32,954 bases of DNA from Comamonadaceae bacterium (GCA_015999985.1 JAECRA010000042.1:3652-36605); one strand, 5' to 3'. Counted from the stretch's first letter, positions 16,837 to 27,493 are shown. Program-made: numbers and translations. The notes: a model not told the origin generated them from the letters alone.

Positions 16837-17646
16837 ATGATTCTAGCTAGCGCTTCTCCGATCGGCCTGCTGCTTGGCATGGCGGCGGCATTGGCCTACG
16901 CAATTCCGGCACTGGCCGCACAAACTCTGGGCACCGTGAGCGCACGGCGCGTGCTGCTGCTGGCCTGGGCTCTGCACGGGTTGCTACTCGCCTCCAGCAT
17001 GTTGAGCGAAGTCCCCCGCTTTGGCTTTGCACCCGCTCTGTCCATCACGGTCTGGCTGGTTTTGACCGCCTACGTGGTGGAGAGTCAGCTCTATCCCAAG
17101 CTTCGCGCACGGTGGGCGCTTGCAGGATTTGGAGCGCTGGCCATCGTATTGGCACTGCTTTTTCCCGGTACGCCATTGCCTGCCACTTCGTCGCCCTGGC
17201 TGCCCTTGCACTGGGCCCTGGGCATTGCCGCCTACGGAATGTTTGCCGCCGCGGTGGCTCACGGCTGGCTGATGACACGCGCAGAAGCCCAGATGCGACA
17301 TGCCGCGCCGGGTAGCGACGGAGGTGTACCGCTGCTGACCCTGGAGCGCCTGATGTTCCGCTTTGTCGGCGCAGGCTTCGTGCTGCTGACACTGACACTG
17401 CTGGCCGGCGCTTTGTTCGGTGAAACCTTGTACGGCTCCTCGCACACTCAGTGGCGCTGGGACCATAAGCGCATATTCACCACCCTGTCCTGGCTGGTGT
17501 TTGCGGCTCTGCTGCTAGGGCGTTGGCTCTGGGGTTGGCGGGGACGACGCGCGGTGCGGGTACTTTATGTGGGCGCCGGATTGTTGTTGTTGGGCTACGT
17601 AGGCTCCCGCTTCGTGCTCGAGGTATTGCTGGGGCGCACCACATGA
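16837..17646 (+). CDS. CcsA/YpjD-like cytochrome c assembly membrane protein
   Basis: This 269-residue protein is almost entirely hydrophobic with about eight membrane helices. It shows features of the CcsA/CcmC-related YpjD group next to ffh in proteobacteria: LHWALGIAAYGMFAAAVAHG in the middle, and near the end a conserved WDHKRIFTTLSW followed by GWRGRRAVR. Family members are related to haem-handling proteins of cytochrome c maturation, but the YpjD group itself is not well characterised. The ATG at 16837 is preferred over an in-frame GTG at 16831. The stop overlaps the start of the next gene (ATGA). Confidence 0.85.
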   Translation: MILASASPIGLLLGMAAALAYAIPALAAQTLGTVSARRVLLLAWALHGLLLASSMLSEVPRFGFAPALSITVWLVLTAYVVESQLYPKLRARWALAGFGALAIVLALLFPGTPLPATSSPWLPLHWALGIAAYGMFAAAVAHGWLMTRAEAQMRHAAPGSDGGVPLLTLERLMFRFVGAGFVLLTLTLLAGALFGETLYGSSHTQWRWDHKRIFTTLSWLVFAALLLGRWLWGWRGRRAVRVLYVGAGLLLLGYVGSRFVLEVLLGRTT

Positions 17647-17873
17647 AAATCCTGATCCTTCTATTGGCGGTCCTCGCTGGCGTCTGGCTTTGGAAAAGAG
17701 GAAGGCGCCTGTCCAAACAGCAAGACCCCCTAAAGCCCCAGAAAACCCAGAAGGCCGTCACAGTCCAGCCTATGCTCAGCTGTCCAGTCTGTGGTGTGCA
17801 TTTTCCTAAGTCGGATGCAGTGGCCGGCCCTGGAGGCAGCTACTGCTCTATCGCTCATCGCGATCAGGAATAG
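17643..17873 (+). CDS. PP0621-like small membrane-anchored protein with a Cys/His motif
   Basis: A 76-residue protein with an N-terminal membrane helix (about 2-17, ILILLLAVLAGVWLW), a basic linker and a C-terminal zinc-ribbon-like motif: CPVCGVHFPKSDAV followed by GGSYCSIAHR. The pattern C-x2-C ... C-x3-H fits a small metal site. It matches the PP0621 type of hypothetical protein found between the YpjD-like gene and pilS in related bacteria, from memory. The function is unknown. It overlaps the preceding gene by four bases. Confidence 0.85.
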   Translation: MKILILLLAVLAGVWLWKRGRRLSKQQDPLKPQKTQKAVTVQPMLSCPVCGVHFPKSDAVAGPGGSYCSIAHRDQE

Positions 17874-17987
17874 GTCTGTGAAACTGAGAGATTGGCAATG
17901 CACCGAGACGCCATCAAGTGCAGGGCAAGGCGCAGTCCGCCATGCGCCGCTCCAGATTAACTTGCTTGGAACCCAAGGGTCCCACCG

Positions 17988-19741
17988 ATGACACAGGCAA
18001 GGCCGGCGGACCAATCGTCCTGGTTCAACTCGGCGCGCATCCCTTCCGGCCCCATCTCGAAGCTGACCCCGGAGACAGACCTGGGCAATCCTGAAGACTC
18101 GGACTTCGCGCGCCTATGGAGGGCCTTCATGACCGCGCGCGTAATGATCGCGCTGTCCTTGCTGAGTCTCTATCTGTTTCTGTATTTTGCAAGCCATACG
18201 GCGCCTGCCTGGCTGCTCATTCTCTCTGCCGCTTACCTGATTCTGACACTCGCGGTTCGATTGCTGGCCCATCCCCGGCGGCAAGGTCGCCACTTTGACG
18301 GACAATGGTTGTACACGGCTGGTGCTGACCTTGGATTTTTCGGTCTGCTGTTTTTGCAGCAGATCAACAGCCTCAACTTTTCCCCACTGTTGGCGCTTCC
18401 GGTTCTGATGGCCGCTATCTTGGGCTCAAGGGCGTTGGCTCTAGGTACCGCTGCGCTTGCAACCCTGCTGCTGCTGGGCTTCACAATCAGATCCACGTCC
18501 TCGCCGGACTGGGCAGGCAGTGCCGAATGGGCTCAGACGGCACTCGCCGGCGCCGGCTTGCTGGTACTGGGGTGGCTGATCAGCCACCTTGCAGGCCGTC
18601 TGGCGCGGGAAGAGCGCACCGCTCGTCGTAACCGCGCGGAAGCGCGCGAGCAATCCATGGTCAACAACATGGTGATCGAAACGCTATCCGACGGTGTGCT
18701 TGTCGTCGATGCCCATTGCGTTGTGCGTGCGGCCAACCCTGCAGCCAGATGGATCCTGAACTCCGACCGGGAGGTCACGCCGCCGATCTTCAACCTGGAC
18801 GACAACCCGGCCTGGTCACAACTTGCCGAGATAGCGCACATGAGCTTTGCTGACAGGGCGGTGGATTCCGCTCAGATCGTATTGCGGCATGCCGATCTGC
18901 AAAGCTCACATCTGCAGGTACGCACCCTTCTCACCCCTTCCCTGCACGACGGCCGCAGGGGCCTGTGCGTCATGTTTTTGCAGGATATGCGGGAAATGGA
19001 AGCGCAATTGCGCACGGAGAAGCTCGCGGCCATGGGGCGTATGTCTGCCGCAGTGGCCCATGAAATACGCAATCCTTTGGCCGCCATCAGCCAGGCCAAT
19101 GCTTTGTTGGAAGAGGAACTCGAGAAACCTGAGCACCGCCGCCTGAGCGAGATGGTGCGGCAAAATGCTCAGCGACTGGGCCATATCGTGGACGACGTCC
19201 TGGCCATCGCTCGCGTGCAACATCAGGTCGACGATGGGCTTGATCAGGTTGTGGAGCTCAATTCCTGCACGCAGGTCATCTGCCAGGACTGGTCACAGCA
19301 AAATGGTGCCAGCGGAATTCTGGACATCCAGCTACATGCACCTGAGGTCCATGTACAGTTTTCCAGGGAGCATCTGCGGCGTGTTCTGATCAATTTGCTG
19401 GACAACGCATTGCGTTATGCCAGCCGCTCCCCAGGAGCCATAGAAGTCAAAACACATGTAGTGCGGGAAGGACCCGTCATATTGGCCGTCTGGAGCGATG
19501 GCGCCGCCATGGAACCCACCGTTCGGCGCCATTTGTTCGAGCCATTTTTCTCATCTGAAAGCCGATCCACCGGCTTGGGCCTGTTCATATGCCGCGAGTT
19601 GTGTGAACGGCACGCGAGCTCCATAAGCTACGAGCGTTCTCCGCGTGAGCGTGAAAACAAGCCTGTCGAAGGAAATGAGTTTTACCTCAACATGCGGCGC
19701 GCACCCGGGAGCCTTCCTCGCCCGCATCTGCAGGACTTGCC

Positions 19742-19745
<4 letters not shown>
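17988..19745 (+). CDS. pilS: Sensor histidine kinase PilS
   Basis: PilS is the membrane kinase of the PilS/PilR pair that controls type IV pilin (pilA) transcription. The 585-residue protein has about six membrane helices between residues 50 and 203, a PAS domain (about 225-335), a HisKA domain with the phosphorylated His in VAHEIRNPL (H358), and an ATPase domain with the N box INLLDNALRYA (N473) and the G2 box STGLGLFICREL (527-538). The G1 region reads WSDGAAM, weaker than the usual DNGxG. A 114-base gap separates it from the upstream gene. Its stop overlaps the pilR start. Confidence 0.93.
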
Positions 19746-21212
<1,467 letters not shown>

Positions 21213-21232
<20 letters not shown>

Positions 21233-21821
21233 ATCACCGCCTGCCACCGACCTGGCCGAGACACTCTGGGATCAAGGCTGGTACCGGCACGCGCGTCGGC
21301 TGGATTCCCCCAATTTTGGGCCCAGGCCGGCGGGCACCGAAGTCGACCTGATCGTTGTGCATTCCATCAGCTTGCCACCGGGTCGCTTTGAGGGCGATTA
21401 CGTCCAGGCGCTTTTCACCAATCGGCTGGATTGGGAAGAACACCCCTACTTTCAGGGTATCCGGGGACTTGAGGTTTCTGCCCACTTCTATGTTCGGCGT
21501 GACGGCGCTCTCTGGCAGTTTGTCAGTTGTTCAGATCGTGCCTGGCATGCGGGCGCGTCCTGCCATCAGGGGCGGAGCAACTGCAATGATTTTTCAGTGG
21601 GTATAGAACTTGAGGGTCTTGAGGGGGGCGCTTTCGAGCCGGCTCAGTATGAAACGCTGGCCAGCCTTTGTGCGGCCGTTGCAGCGCACTACCCCATCAG
21701 CGCGATCACGGGGCATGAGCATATTGCGGCTGGGCGTAAGCAGGACCCTGGGGCTGGGTTTGATTGGGGGGAGTTGCAGAACAATCTGGGGTGGTCTGCA
21801 GAGCGATTTCCGGTGTCTTGA
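21213..21821 (+). CDS. ampD: 1,6-anhydro-N-acetylmuramyl-L-alanine amidase AmpD
   Basis: AmpD is the cytoplasmic zinc amidase that cuts peptide from anhydromuropeptides in cell-wall recycling, and so influences AmpC beta-lactamase induction where present. The product of about 202 residues has the zinc His in VVHSISLPPG, the family segment EVSAHFYVRRDGALWQFVS, and TGHEHIAAGRKQDPG with the second His and the Asp ligand plus the catalytic Lys. The start is probably the GTG at 21213, with AGGTGA about six bases upstream; a GTG at 21204 is also in frame. Either start overlaps pilR, suggesting coupled translation. Confidence 0.93.
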
Positions 21822-21888
21822 AAGAGCCTCTCTGAGTCGGCTCTTTGAACGACGTCAGCGTCGGTGGCGCGCCCGGTTGTCGCGTGTA

Positions 21889-22066
21889 TTCCTCTCCCTC
21901 TCCATCTGGGCGAGACCGGTGAGAGCAAGCGGCGGTTGCTTTCACTCTCTCTCCCTCTGGAAGAGGGTGGGGCGGGGCCGGCCAACCGGTGAGGGCAAGC
22001 AGCGGAGTTTTCACTCCCTCTCCCTCTGGGAGAGGGTTGGGGTGAGGGCAAGCGGCGGTAGTTTCA
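21889..22066. repeat. Three diverged copies of a CTCTCCCTCTGGGAGAGG-type intergenic repeat
   Basis: Units at about 21889-21942, 21943-22011 and 22012-22066 each contain CTCTCCCTCT (CTCTCCATCT in the first), a GGTGAG(A/G)GCAAGC stretch and a GCGG(T/A)(T/G)-type end. The third copy has a perfect 9-bp stem, CCCTCTCCC at 22016-22024 and GGGAGAGGG at 22028-22036, with a three-base loop. This sequence type is a familiar intergenic repeat in many proteobacteria. Lying between the convergent ampD and acyl-CoA dehydrogenase genes, it may terminate transcription from either side. Confidence 0.75.
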
Positions 22067-22083
22067 GGCGCGGCGGTTGTTAG

Positions 22084-22450
22084 TTGCCCTCTGCTCTTTC
22101 ATCGAGGTCGGAGGCCGGGATTTGCGCCCGGCGGCGCACCTACTCTTTTTGCTCCGCCAAAAACAGTAGGCCCAAAAAGGCGGCCCCACTGTCCGCGTCC
22201 CTGCGCTTCGCTCCGGGCAACCTCCGGTGCTCGATCCAGGGGCGGTGCGGCAGAACTCGCTGCTTTCGCTTCGCTCAATGCGCTCAGACAGCTGCCGCAA
22301 GCTAGTTCACGAAGCAAGAGCATCTTGCAGTGCTCTTGCCCGCCCCCGGCCCTGCGCTCCTCAGCGCGGCCAAAGGGGTGGGATACCCAACTCGGGCCAT
22401 CGCTGCGCTCGGCCCACCGCATCGTGCCCCCTAGAGGTGAGCGTGCGTCC
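22084..22450. repeat. Non-coding dispersed-element-like region with inverted repeat
   Basis: Several frames are open here on both strands, but all look like by-products of GC skew, with no recognisable protein. A hairpin is present: TACTCTTTTTG at 22141-22151 pairs with CAAAAACAGTA at 22158-22168 with one mismatch. It is followed by GGCCC, AAAAAGGCGGCC and GCTTCGCTCC blocks. From memory, closely similar sequence (a T-rich inverted repeat beside GCGCCGCCGGGCG and AAATCCCGGCCTCC on the minus strand) recurs between genes in Burkholderiales and Xanthomonadales. I treat it as a dispersed non-coding element and assign no gene. Confidence 0.5.
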
Positions 22451-22465
22451 ATAACTTTGACGCTA

Positions 22466-23629
22466 CTAATACGACTTCGGCAGTCCCAGCGCTCGCTCAG
22501 CCACATAACAAAGCGCCAGCTCCTGCGTCACCGGCGCCAGAAGACTCAACACACTCTCCCGGAATCCGCGCTCAACGTGGTATTCCTTGGCAAAACCAAA
22601 ACCCCCGTGTGTACGCACTGCACGCAAGGACGATTCGAAGTGGCATTCAGCTGCCAGGTATTTGGCTGAAGTGGCCTCCAGTCCGCAGGGCTTGCCTGCG
22701 TCGTAGAGGGCGGCCGCTTTCCACATCAAGAGTTCGGCAGATTGCAGCCGCATCCAGCATTCGGCAAGCGGGTGCTGAATAGCCTGGTTTTGCCCGATGG
22801 GACGTCCGAACACCACACGCTCTTTGGCGTAGGCCGCAGCGCTCGACAAAGCCGCTTCGGCCGAACCGAGCATGGATGCCGCCACCAAAATACGCTCAGG
22901 GTTCAATCCGTGAAGCAAGTACTTGAAGCCCTTGCCCTCCTCACCAATGCGATCGGCCAGCGGAACTTTCAGGCCGTCGATGAACAGTTCGTTCGAATCA
23001 ACGGCTTTGCGTGCCATCTTCTCAATCTCTCTGATGCGAACGGTGGATCTGTCCAGGTCCGTATAGAAAAGAGTCACACCGTCCATTGGCCGCTCGCACT
23101 CTTCGATGGGCGTTGTCCTGGCCACGAGCAAGATCTTGTTCGCCTGCTGGGCGGTGGACGTCCATACTTTCTGCCCTGTCACCTCATAGCCCTCTGCCGT
23201 GCGGCGCGCGAAAGTCTTTACCCTTGTCGTGTCCGAGCCCACATTGGGCTCCGTCACGCCAAAGCACGCGCGGTCCTTGCCAGTAATCAATGGGCGCAGC
23301 ATCCGTTCTTTTTGCTCCTCCGTGCCAAAGACCACCACGGGCTGCGGCCCAAACATATTGAGGTGAATGGAAGACACGGCAGCAGTCCCCAGCTTGCCTA
23401 TGGTGCGCATCACCATCGCCGCGGCGCTGATCCCCAATCCACTCCCCCCCTGCTCCTTAGGCATGGTCACGCCGAACCAACCGCCTTTGGCAATGGCGTC
23501 GCAAAACTCGGTAGGCCACACGCCGTCCCGGTCTCGTTCGAGCCAATAGTCCGGGCCGAAGTCATCGCAAATCGCCTGAACGGCGTCACGAATGGCAAGT
23601 TGGTCTTCAGAAAGATCAAAGTTCATCAT
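22466..23629 (-). CDS. Acyl-CoA dehydrogenase family protein
   Basis: An FAD-dependent dehydrogenase expected to introduce an alpha-beta double bond in an acyl-CoA thioester; the substrate is unknown. The 387-residue protein has the full fold: N-terminal helices (1-120), the FAD/substrate signature CFGVTEPNVGSDTT (122-135), the middle beta domain, and the C-terminal helical domain with VFGRPIGQNQAIQHPLAE and HGGFGFAKEYHVERGFRES. The position of the usual C-terminal catalytic Glu (in YEGT of medium-chain enzymes) reads LLAPVTQE, with no Glu there. E245 in GLNPERILVA aligns instead with the catalytic Glu of isovaleryl-CoA dehydrogenase. The gene lies 39 bases after the CoA-transferase gene and is probably cotranscribed. 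Confidence 0.92.
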   Translation of the reverse strand: MMNFDLSEDQLAIRDAVQAICDDFGPDYWLERDRDGVWPTEFCDAIAKGGWFGVTMPKEQGGSGLGISAAAMVMRTIGKLGTAAVSSIHLNMFGPQPVVVFGTEEQKERMLRPLITGKDRACFGVTEPNVGSDTTRVKTFARRTAEGYEVTGQKVWTSTAQQANKILLVARTTPIEECERPMDGVTLFYTDLDRSTVRIREIEKMARKAVDSNELFIDGLKVPLADRIGEEGKGFKYLLHGLNPERILVAASMLGSAEAALSSAAAYAKERVVFGRPIGQNQAIQHPLAECWMRLQSAELLMWKAAALYDAGKPCGLEATSAKYLAAECHFESSLRAVRTHGGFGFAKEYHVERGFRESVLSLLAPVTQELALCYVAERALGLPKSY

Positions 23630-23668
23630 GAAAGAAATCCTGGGAGTGACAAAATTCAGGCGCAGTGG

Positions 23669-24910
23669 TCAAGCGGATGCTTCGCTCTGCCCCGCCAGCT
23701 CAGTGACCTTCAATCGGGCCATCTCTTCAATCTCATCCTGGGAAAAGCCAGCCTCTTGCAGAATCTCGCTGCTGTGCTGTCCAACTAAAGGTGGGGGCTG
23801 CAATGCAGGAAGAGTGGACGCAGACCATTCACTGGGCACCGCCATGGTGCGGAGTGTTCCCTCAGTGGGGTGCTCGTATTCCTGAAAGAACCCAATGTCC
23901 TTCAGATGAGGGTCTTCAAGCAAGGTCTCGAACGTGTGGGCACTGAACACGGTGATACCCAGCGGCTCCAGCAAAGTCTTCCAATGTTGTGAGGTTTCTT
24001 CGGCGAGCTTTTCCGCGAGCAGCTTGTAGAGCGCCTCCGAATGCATGGTCCTTGTCTCTCCATCCACAAATCGGGGGTCGCGCTGAAACAGATCAGCCTC
24101 ACCGACGGCGCCAAGAAAATTCGCCCATTGGTCGTCTGTATAGACGAGGCAACATACCAGCCCGTCCAATGTCTGAAATGGCCGGCGCTGCGGATTGAGC
24201 AAGCGCGGATATCCAAACGATCCCCGCGGTGGTATGAAGGTATGGCCGTAAAGGTGATCTCCGAGCATCACAGTGGCCATGGTCTCGAACATGGGAACAT
24301 CGACAGCCTGGCCTACGCCAGTGCGCTCGCGCGCCAACAAAGCTGCGCAAATCACTCCAAATGCGTACATGCCCGTGGCGCGATCGGCCAGGTTGAGGGG
24401 CGCGTACCTTGGCGTTTCACTGCCAGCCAGCATGGAAGCGGCGGGAATGGCCACGCCCGCTTGAATAAGGTCATCGAACGCCCGGTTCTTTGCGTACCGC
24501 CCGCGCTGGCTGAAACCGAAGGTCCCCACGTACACCAGCCTGGGATTGACCTCCCGCAAAGTTTCATAGGACAGGCCAAGCCGCGCCATGGCTTGAGGCC
24601 TGACGTTGTAGACCAACGCATCTGCATTGGCGGCCAATCGAAGCACCGCCTCCCGGCCCATCGGAGTCTTCAAATCCAGAACGAGGCTTCGCTTGTTGCG
24701 GTTCAAATTAAGGAAAAGCGGCCCCGCCTGCTTGCGCCCTCCCGGGCCTGTCGCCCGCAGCATGTCGCCACCCGGAGGCTCCACCTTGATGACTTCCGCG
24801 CCAAGCTCGGCCAACATCTGCGTGGCGGAAGGCCCCATGACCACTTCAGTGATATCGATCACGCGAATGCCGTGAAGCGGGGCCAGGCCGACGGATGGGG
24901 AAGTGGTCAT
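23669..24910 (-). CDS. CaiB/BaiF (class III) CoA-transferase
   Basis: Class III CoA-transferases move CoA between carboxylic acids through an aspartyl intermediate. The 413-residue protein opens with the family pattern LHGIRVIDITEVVMGPSATQMLAELGAEVIKVE-like sequence (12-44) and GPGGR; RNKRSLVLDLK follows at 71-81. The probable catalytic Asp is D146 in AFDDLIQAGV. The C-terminal half has the usual small domain (FSAHTFETLLEDPHLK). Together with the dehydrogenase it would activate a carboxylate as its CoA ester and then oxidise it; the acid is not identifiable. The start at 24910 has only a weak AGAGAC upstream. The 232-base gap behind it (24911-25142) shows no supported gene. Confidence 0.93.
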   Translation of the reverse strand: MTTSPSVGLAPLHGIRVIDITEVVMGPSATQMLAELGAEVIKVEPPGGDMLRATGPGGRKQAGPLFLNLNRNKRSLVLDLKTPMGREAVLRLAANADALVYNVRPQAMARLGLSYETLREVNPRLVYVGTFGFSQRGRYAKNRAFDDLIQAGVAIPAASMLAGSETPRYAPLNLADRATGMYAFGVICAALLARERTGVGQAVDVPMFETMATVMLGDHLYGHTFIPPRGSFGYPRLLNPQRRPFQTLDGLVCCLVYTDDQWANFLGAVGEADLFQRDPRFVDGETRTMHSEALYKLLAEKLAEETSQHWKTLLEPLGITVFSAHTFETLLEDPHLKDIGFFQEYEHPTEGTLRTMAVPSEWSASTLPALQPPPLVGQHSSEILQEAGFSQDEIEEMARLKVTELAGQSEASA

Positions 24911-25142
24911 GGGTGTCTCTAGCGAATGAAAATGGCGTAAAAAGGCTTGGGGTCAGCACGTTGCGCGCACCGCCCCACTTGCGATAAATTTTTTCTGGCC
25001 ACACCATAGCCATGGTGGAGCGAGGCCCCCTCGCAACGAAGTCGGCGTCGCACAGCGGCAGCGAGAAGTCCCAGGCGCGGTTAACCGAAGGCAGGCTCAG
25101 CTCAGTGCGTCAGGTGCCCATCAGTGGCCGCTCCTGCCCGGT

Positions 25143-26093
25143 CTACTCGGGTTGAATGCCGGCTGCGGCCGCTCGCTCAACCCATTGAGCGGCGTCCTTT
25201 TGCAGATACTTGGAGAAGGCATCACCGACCAATACTTCAGGGACACAACAAGCCTCAAACCTTTGCAGCAGAGCCGGGCTCCGCATGGCCTGCGACACAT
25301 CTTCCGTCATTTTCTTGAGTGCCGGGGCAGGCGTGCCAGCGGGGGCGAAAACGCCTATCCAGGCTGAGACATCGAAGTCCTTGACACCGGCCTCAGATGC
25401 CGTGGGCACCGAAGGCAATTGAGCAAGGCGCTTGGGCGCAGTGACCAGAAGCGGTTTGAGCCGATCGCCTTTGAGGTGGGGTACCGCAGCCGCCAGGTCC
25501 AGGAACATGAACGAAATCTGCCCGCCCATGAGGTCTGTCACTGCTTGCGGACTGCTCTTGTAGGCAACGCCCACAGCATTCAAGTCATAACGCTTCAAGA
25601 ACCCAGCGCCCGCCATCTGGCTGACTGCAGCCCCCCAACCATAGGACGCTGTGCCAGGGTTGCGCTTGATCCAGTCCATCAATTCCTTGACGTTGGACAC
25701 TGGCATGTCCTTGCGCACCATCAGGAGGTAAGGCGAGGTGGCGACCATCGCGACCGGCGCAAAGTCCTTGATGGGGTCGTAGGGCAACTTCTTGAACAAG
25801 ACTGGATTGATGGTGTGCGTCGTATTGGTGGTCACCATGAAGGTTCGACCATCCGGTAACGACTGCGCCACGGCCTGCGCGGCGATGGCGCCACTAGCGC
25901 CCGGCCGGTTGTCAAAAACAAAAACCTGCTTGGTGGATCTGGAAATTTCGTCGAATAAAGGTCGCGCAATATTGTCTGTACCGCTTCCCGCCGCGAAAGG
26001 GAGGATGACCTTGATAGGGGCGTCATCAGCGGCTGCAGAGAAACCGGTCATGGCGACGCCCAGCGTCAAAACCACACGTGAAAGCAAATTCAT
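25143..26093 (-). CDS. Bug/TctC-family periplasmic substrate-binding protein
   Basis: Bug proteins are periplasmic receptors, very numerous in Burkholderiales, that bind carboxylates or similar small molecules; many lack a dedicated transporter nearby, as here. The 316-residue product has a signal peptide (hydrophobic core about 5-18, probable cut near SAA-ADD at about 22) and family motifs IKVILPFAAGSGTDNIARPL, NRPGASGAIAAQAVAQS and the TTNTTHTINP loop. The ATG at 26093 is chosen because AAGGAGA lies just upstream; a longer frame to 26114 includes this site. It is on the same strand as the CoA-transferase and dehydrogenase and divergent from a LysR gene. Confidence 0.93.
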   Translation of the reverse strand: MNLLSRVVLTLGVAMTGFSAAADDAPIKVILPFAAGSGTDNIARPLFDEISRSTKQVFVFDNRPGASGAIAAQAVAQSLPDGRTFMVTTNTTHTINPVLFKKLPYDPIKDFAPVAMVATSPYLLMVRKDMPVSNVKELMDWIKRNPGTASYGWGAAVSQMAGAGFLKRYDLNAVGVAYKSSPQAVTDLMGGQISFMFLDLAAAVPHLKGDRLKPLLVTAPKRLAQLPSVPTASEAGVKDFDVSAWIGVFAPAGTPAPALKKMTEDVSQAMRSPALLQRFEACCVPEVLVGDAFSKYLQKDAAQWVERAAAAGIQPE

Positions 26094-26288
26094 GTCGTCT
26101 CCTTGGATTTTCAAATGAGTGGGTCATCGCTGTCCGCGAATCTGGTCCAGGCCTGGCCCCTATGTCTTGCGGGTCGGGGCCTGATCGACCACTCAGGTCG
26201 CGCCCTCTTTCGTTGCGCCAAGCGGATTCTTCGCTTTTATGAGGTATATGTAAAATTAATATTAGTGATCTTTTGATTAGAGATACTG
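26094..26288. promoter_or_regulatory. Divergent Bug/LysR promoter region
   Basis: The 195-base gap between divergent genes ends in an AT-rich stretch (26240-26288) that contrasts with its GC-rich surroundings. It has the palindrome TAATATTA at 26257-26264 and a direct repeat ATTAGNGAT at 26261-26269 and 26276-26284. These are plausible LysR-type operator and promoter elements, but no -35/-10 pair can be assigned firmly. Confidence 0.45.
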
Positions 26289-27290
26289 ATGAACCTATCC
26301 GAGCGAGACCTTCGAGCCTTCACCACCTTGGCCGATGTCCTTCAGTTCACCATTGCGGCGGAGAGGTGCCACATGACTCAATCTGCCTTGAGTCAGCTGA
26401 TTGCCCGTATGGAAGAGCAGCTTGGCGTTCGGTTATTCGCTCGCGGCCGCCGAGGCGTCAGCTTGACCGCAGAAGGTGAGCGTCTATTGGGCAGTGCCAG
26501 GCGCTTCGTGAAGGAGCTGGATCTCGTTCAGACCGACTTGCGAGCCGTCTCCACGCTTGAAGCAGGTCATGTGACGATCGCGACCGTGCCATCACTGGCC
26601 GAGTACTGGCTTCCCGGCGCGCTTCGGCCTTTCCGAAAAAAACACGAACAGGTACGAGTCAGCCTTTTCGATGTGTCCTCGGAGCGGTGCGGTGAAATGA
26701 CCCGCCAAGGTTTGGTCGATTTCTCCATCAGCTCACAACCTGGTTCGCCCCAGGAGGTCGATTTCCAACCCCTCTTCGAAGAATCCATGTACATCGCCAG
26801 CCCACAGGGGAGCGCGGTGCCGGGAAACAAGGAACTGCGCCTTTCCGATCTGCGCGGCATGTCTTTCATTCACCTGCACGGCACGCACAAGATGCTGGTT
26901 CGAACGCGTGACGGCTATGCCCCTGCACGCCAGATACTGGAAGAAGCTGGCGCGATAGATTCCGGCCTGGAGGTAGAGCAACTGGCCACTCAGGCCGGAC
27001 TGGTGGCGGCTGGATTCGGCTCATGCATGGTGCCCGCTTGTGCGCACGCTCACTTTGCCCGCCGCGAAATCACTACCAGGCGCATCAGTGCGCGGGAAAT
27101 CGTGAGACCCATCTATATAAGCAAACCCAGAGATACCAAAATGTCCATCGCGGCCGAAGCGCTCCTGAACGGATTGATAAGTCATGCAGCCAGCTACGAG
27201 CTGCAGGGCGACATCAAAGCCGCTCCGTTCGATTGGGGCCGATTCTCCGGATCTGCGAGAACGCGCCGCGCTGCAGAAAAGACAGCCTGA
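26289..27290 (+). CDS. LysR-family transcription regulator of the Bug/CoA-transferase module
   Basis: The 333-residue protein has a LysR winged helix-turn-helix (about 5-64; FTIAAERCHMTQSALSQLIARMEEQLGVRLFARGRRGVSLT-type sequence split across the domain) and an effector-binding domain from about 92 to 300 (GHVTIATVPSLAEYWLPG). The last 30 residues form a basic extension (SGSARTRRAAEKTA) unlikely to belong to the fold. The ATG has AGAGA five bases upstream. Being divergent from the Bug gene, it is the likely regulator of the three minus-strand genes, with a carboxylate or CoA ester as possible effector; this is inference from position. Confidence 0.92.
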   Translation: MNLSERDLRAFTTLADVLQFTIAAERCHMTQSALSQLIARMEEQLGVRLFARGRRGVSLTAEGERLLGSARRFVKELDLVQTDLRAVSTLEAGHVTIATVPSLAEYWLPGALRPFRKKHEQVRVSLFDVSSERCGEMTRQGLVDFSISSQPGSPQEVDFQPLFEESMYIASPQGSAVPGNKELRLSDLRGMSFIHLHGTHKMLVRTRDGYAPARQILEEAGAIDSGLEVEQLATQAGLVAAGFGSCMVPACAHAHFARREITTRRISAREIVRPIYISKPRDTKMSIAAEALLNGLISHAASYELQGDIKAAPFDWGRFSGSARTRRAAEKTA

Positions 27291-27493
27291 CCATCGTTCG
27301 CACGCCAGCGCAAGCGAGCGTTGTTTTTTGCGCAGCCGCGCTCTTGTCCCTGCCGGCACGCACCTCTTTTCACGGTGCGAAAACCGCCGTCTCAGCCTAT
27401 TGCAATCCAAGCACTTACGCCCCGACAGAAGGTCGCAGGAGCGAAACAAGCGCCGCAAAACGAGAAAAGTGCCGGTTTTGAAGAAGTAATATT
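27291..27493. other. Intergenic region upstream of the nrdA promoter
   Basis: Together with the leader, 348 bases separate the LysR gene from nrdA. This first part has a short stem GCGCAA (27308-27313)/TTGCGC (27328-27333) containing a run of six T, and CGCACC (27359-27364)/GGTGCG (27374-27379). Either might end LysR transcription weakly. Overlapping open frames of about 60-150 codons run through from the LysR gene, without recognisable content. Confidence 0.35.

Noticed and set aside
22742..23788. 348-codon plus-strand frame opposite the acyl-CoA dehydrogenase
   Set aside because: It is a shadow frame; the minus strand shows full family motifs.
24846..25109. 88-codon minus-strand frame between the Bug and CoA-transferase genes, with a protein-like stretch MAMVWPEKIYRKWGG
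   Set aside because: It has no family match, runs into the CoA-transferase gene out of frame and has no ribosome site; it could be a gene remnant, but the evidence is too thin.
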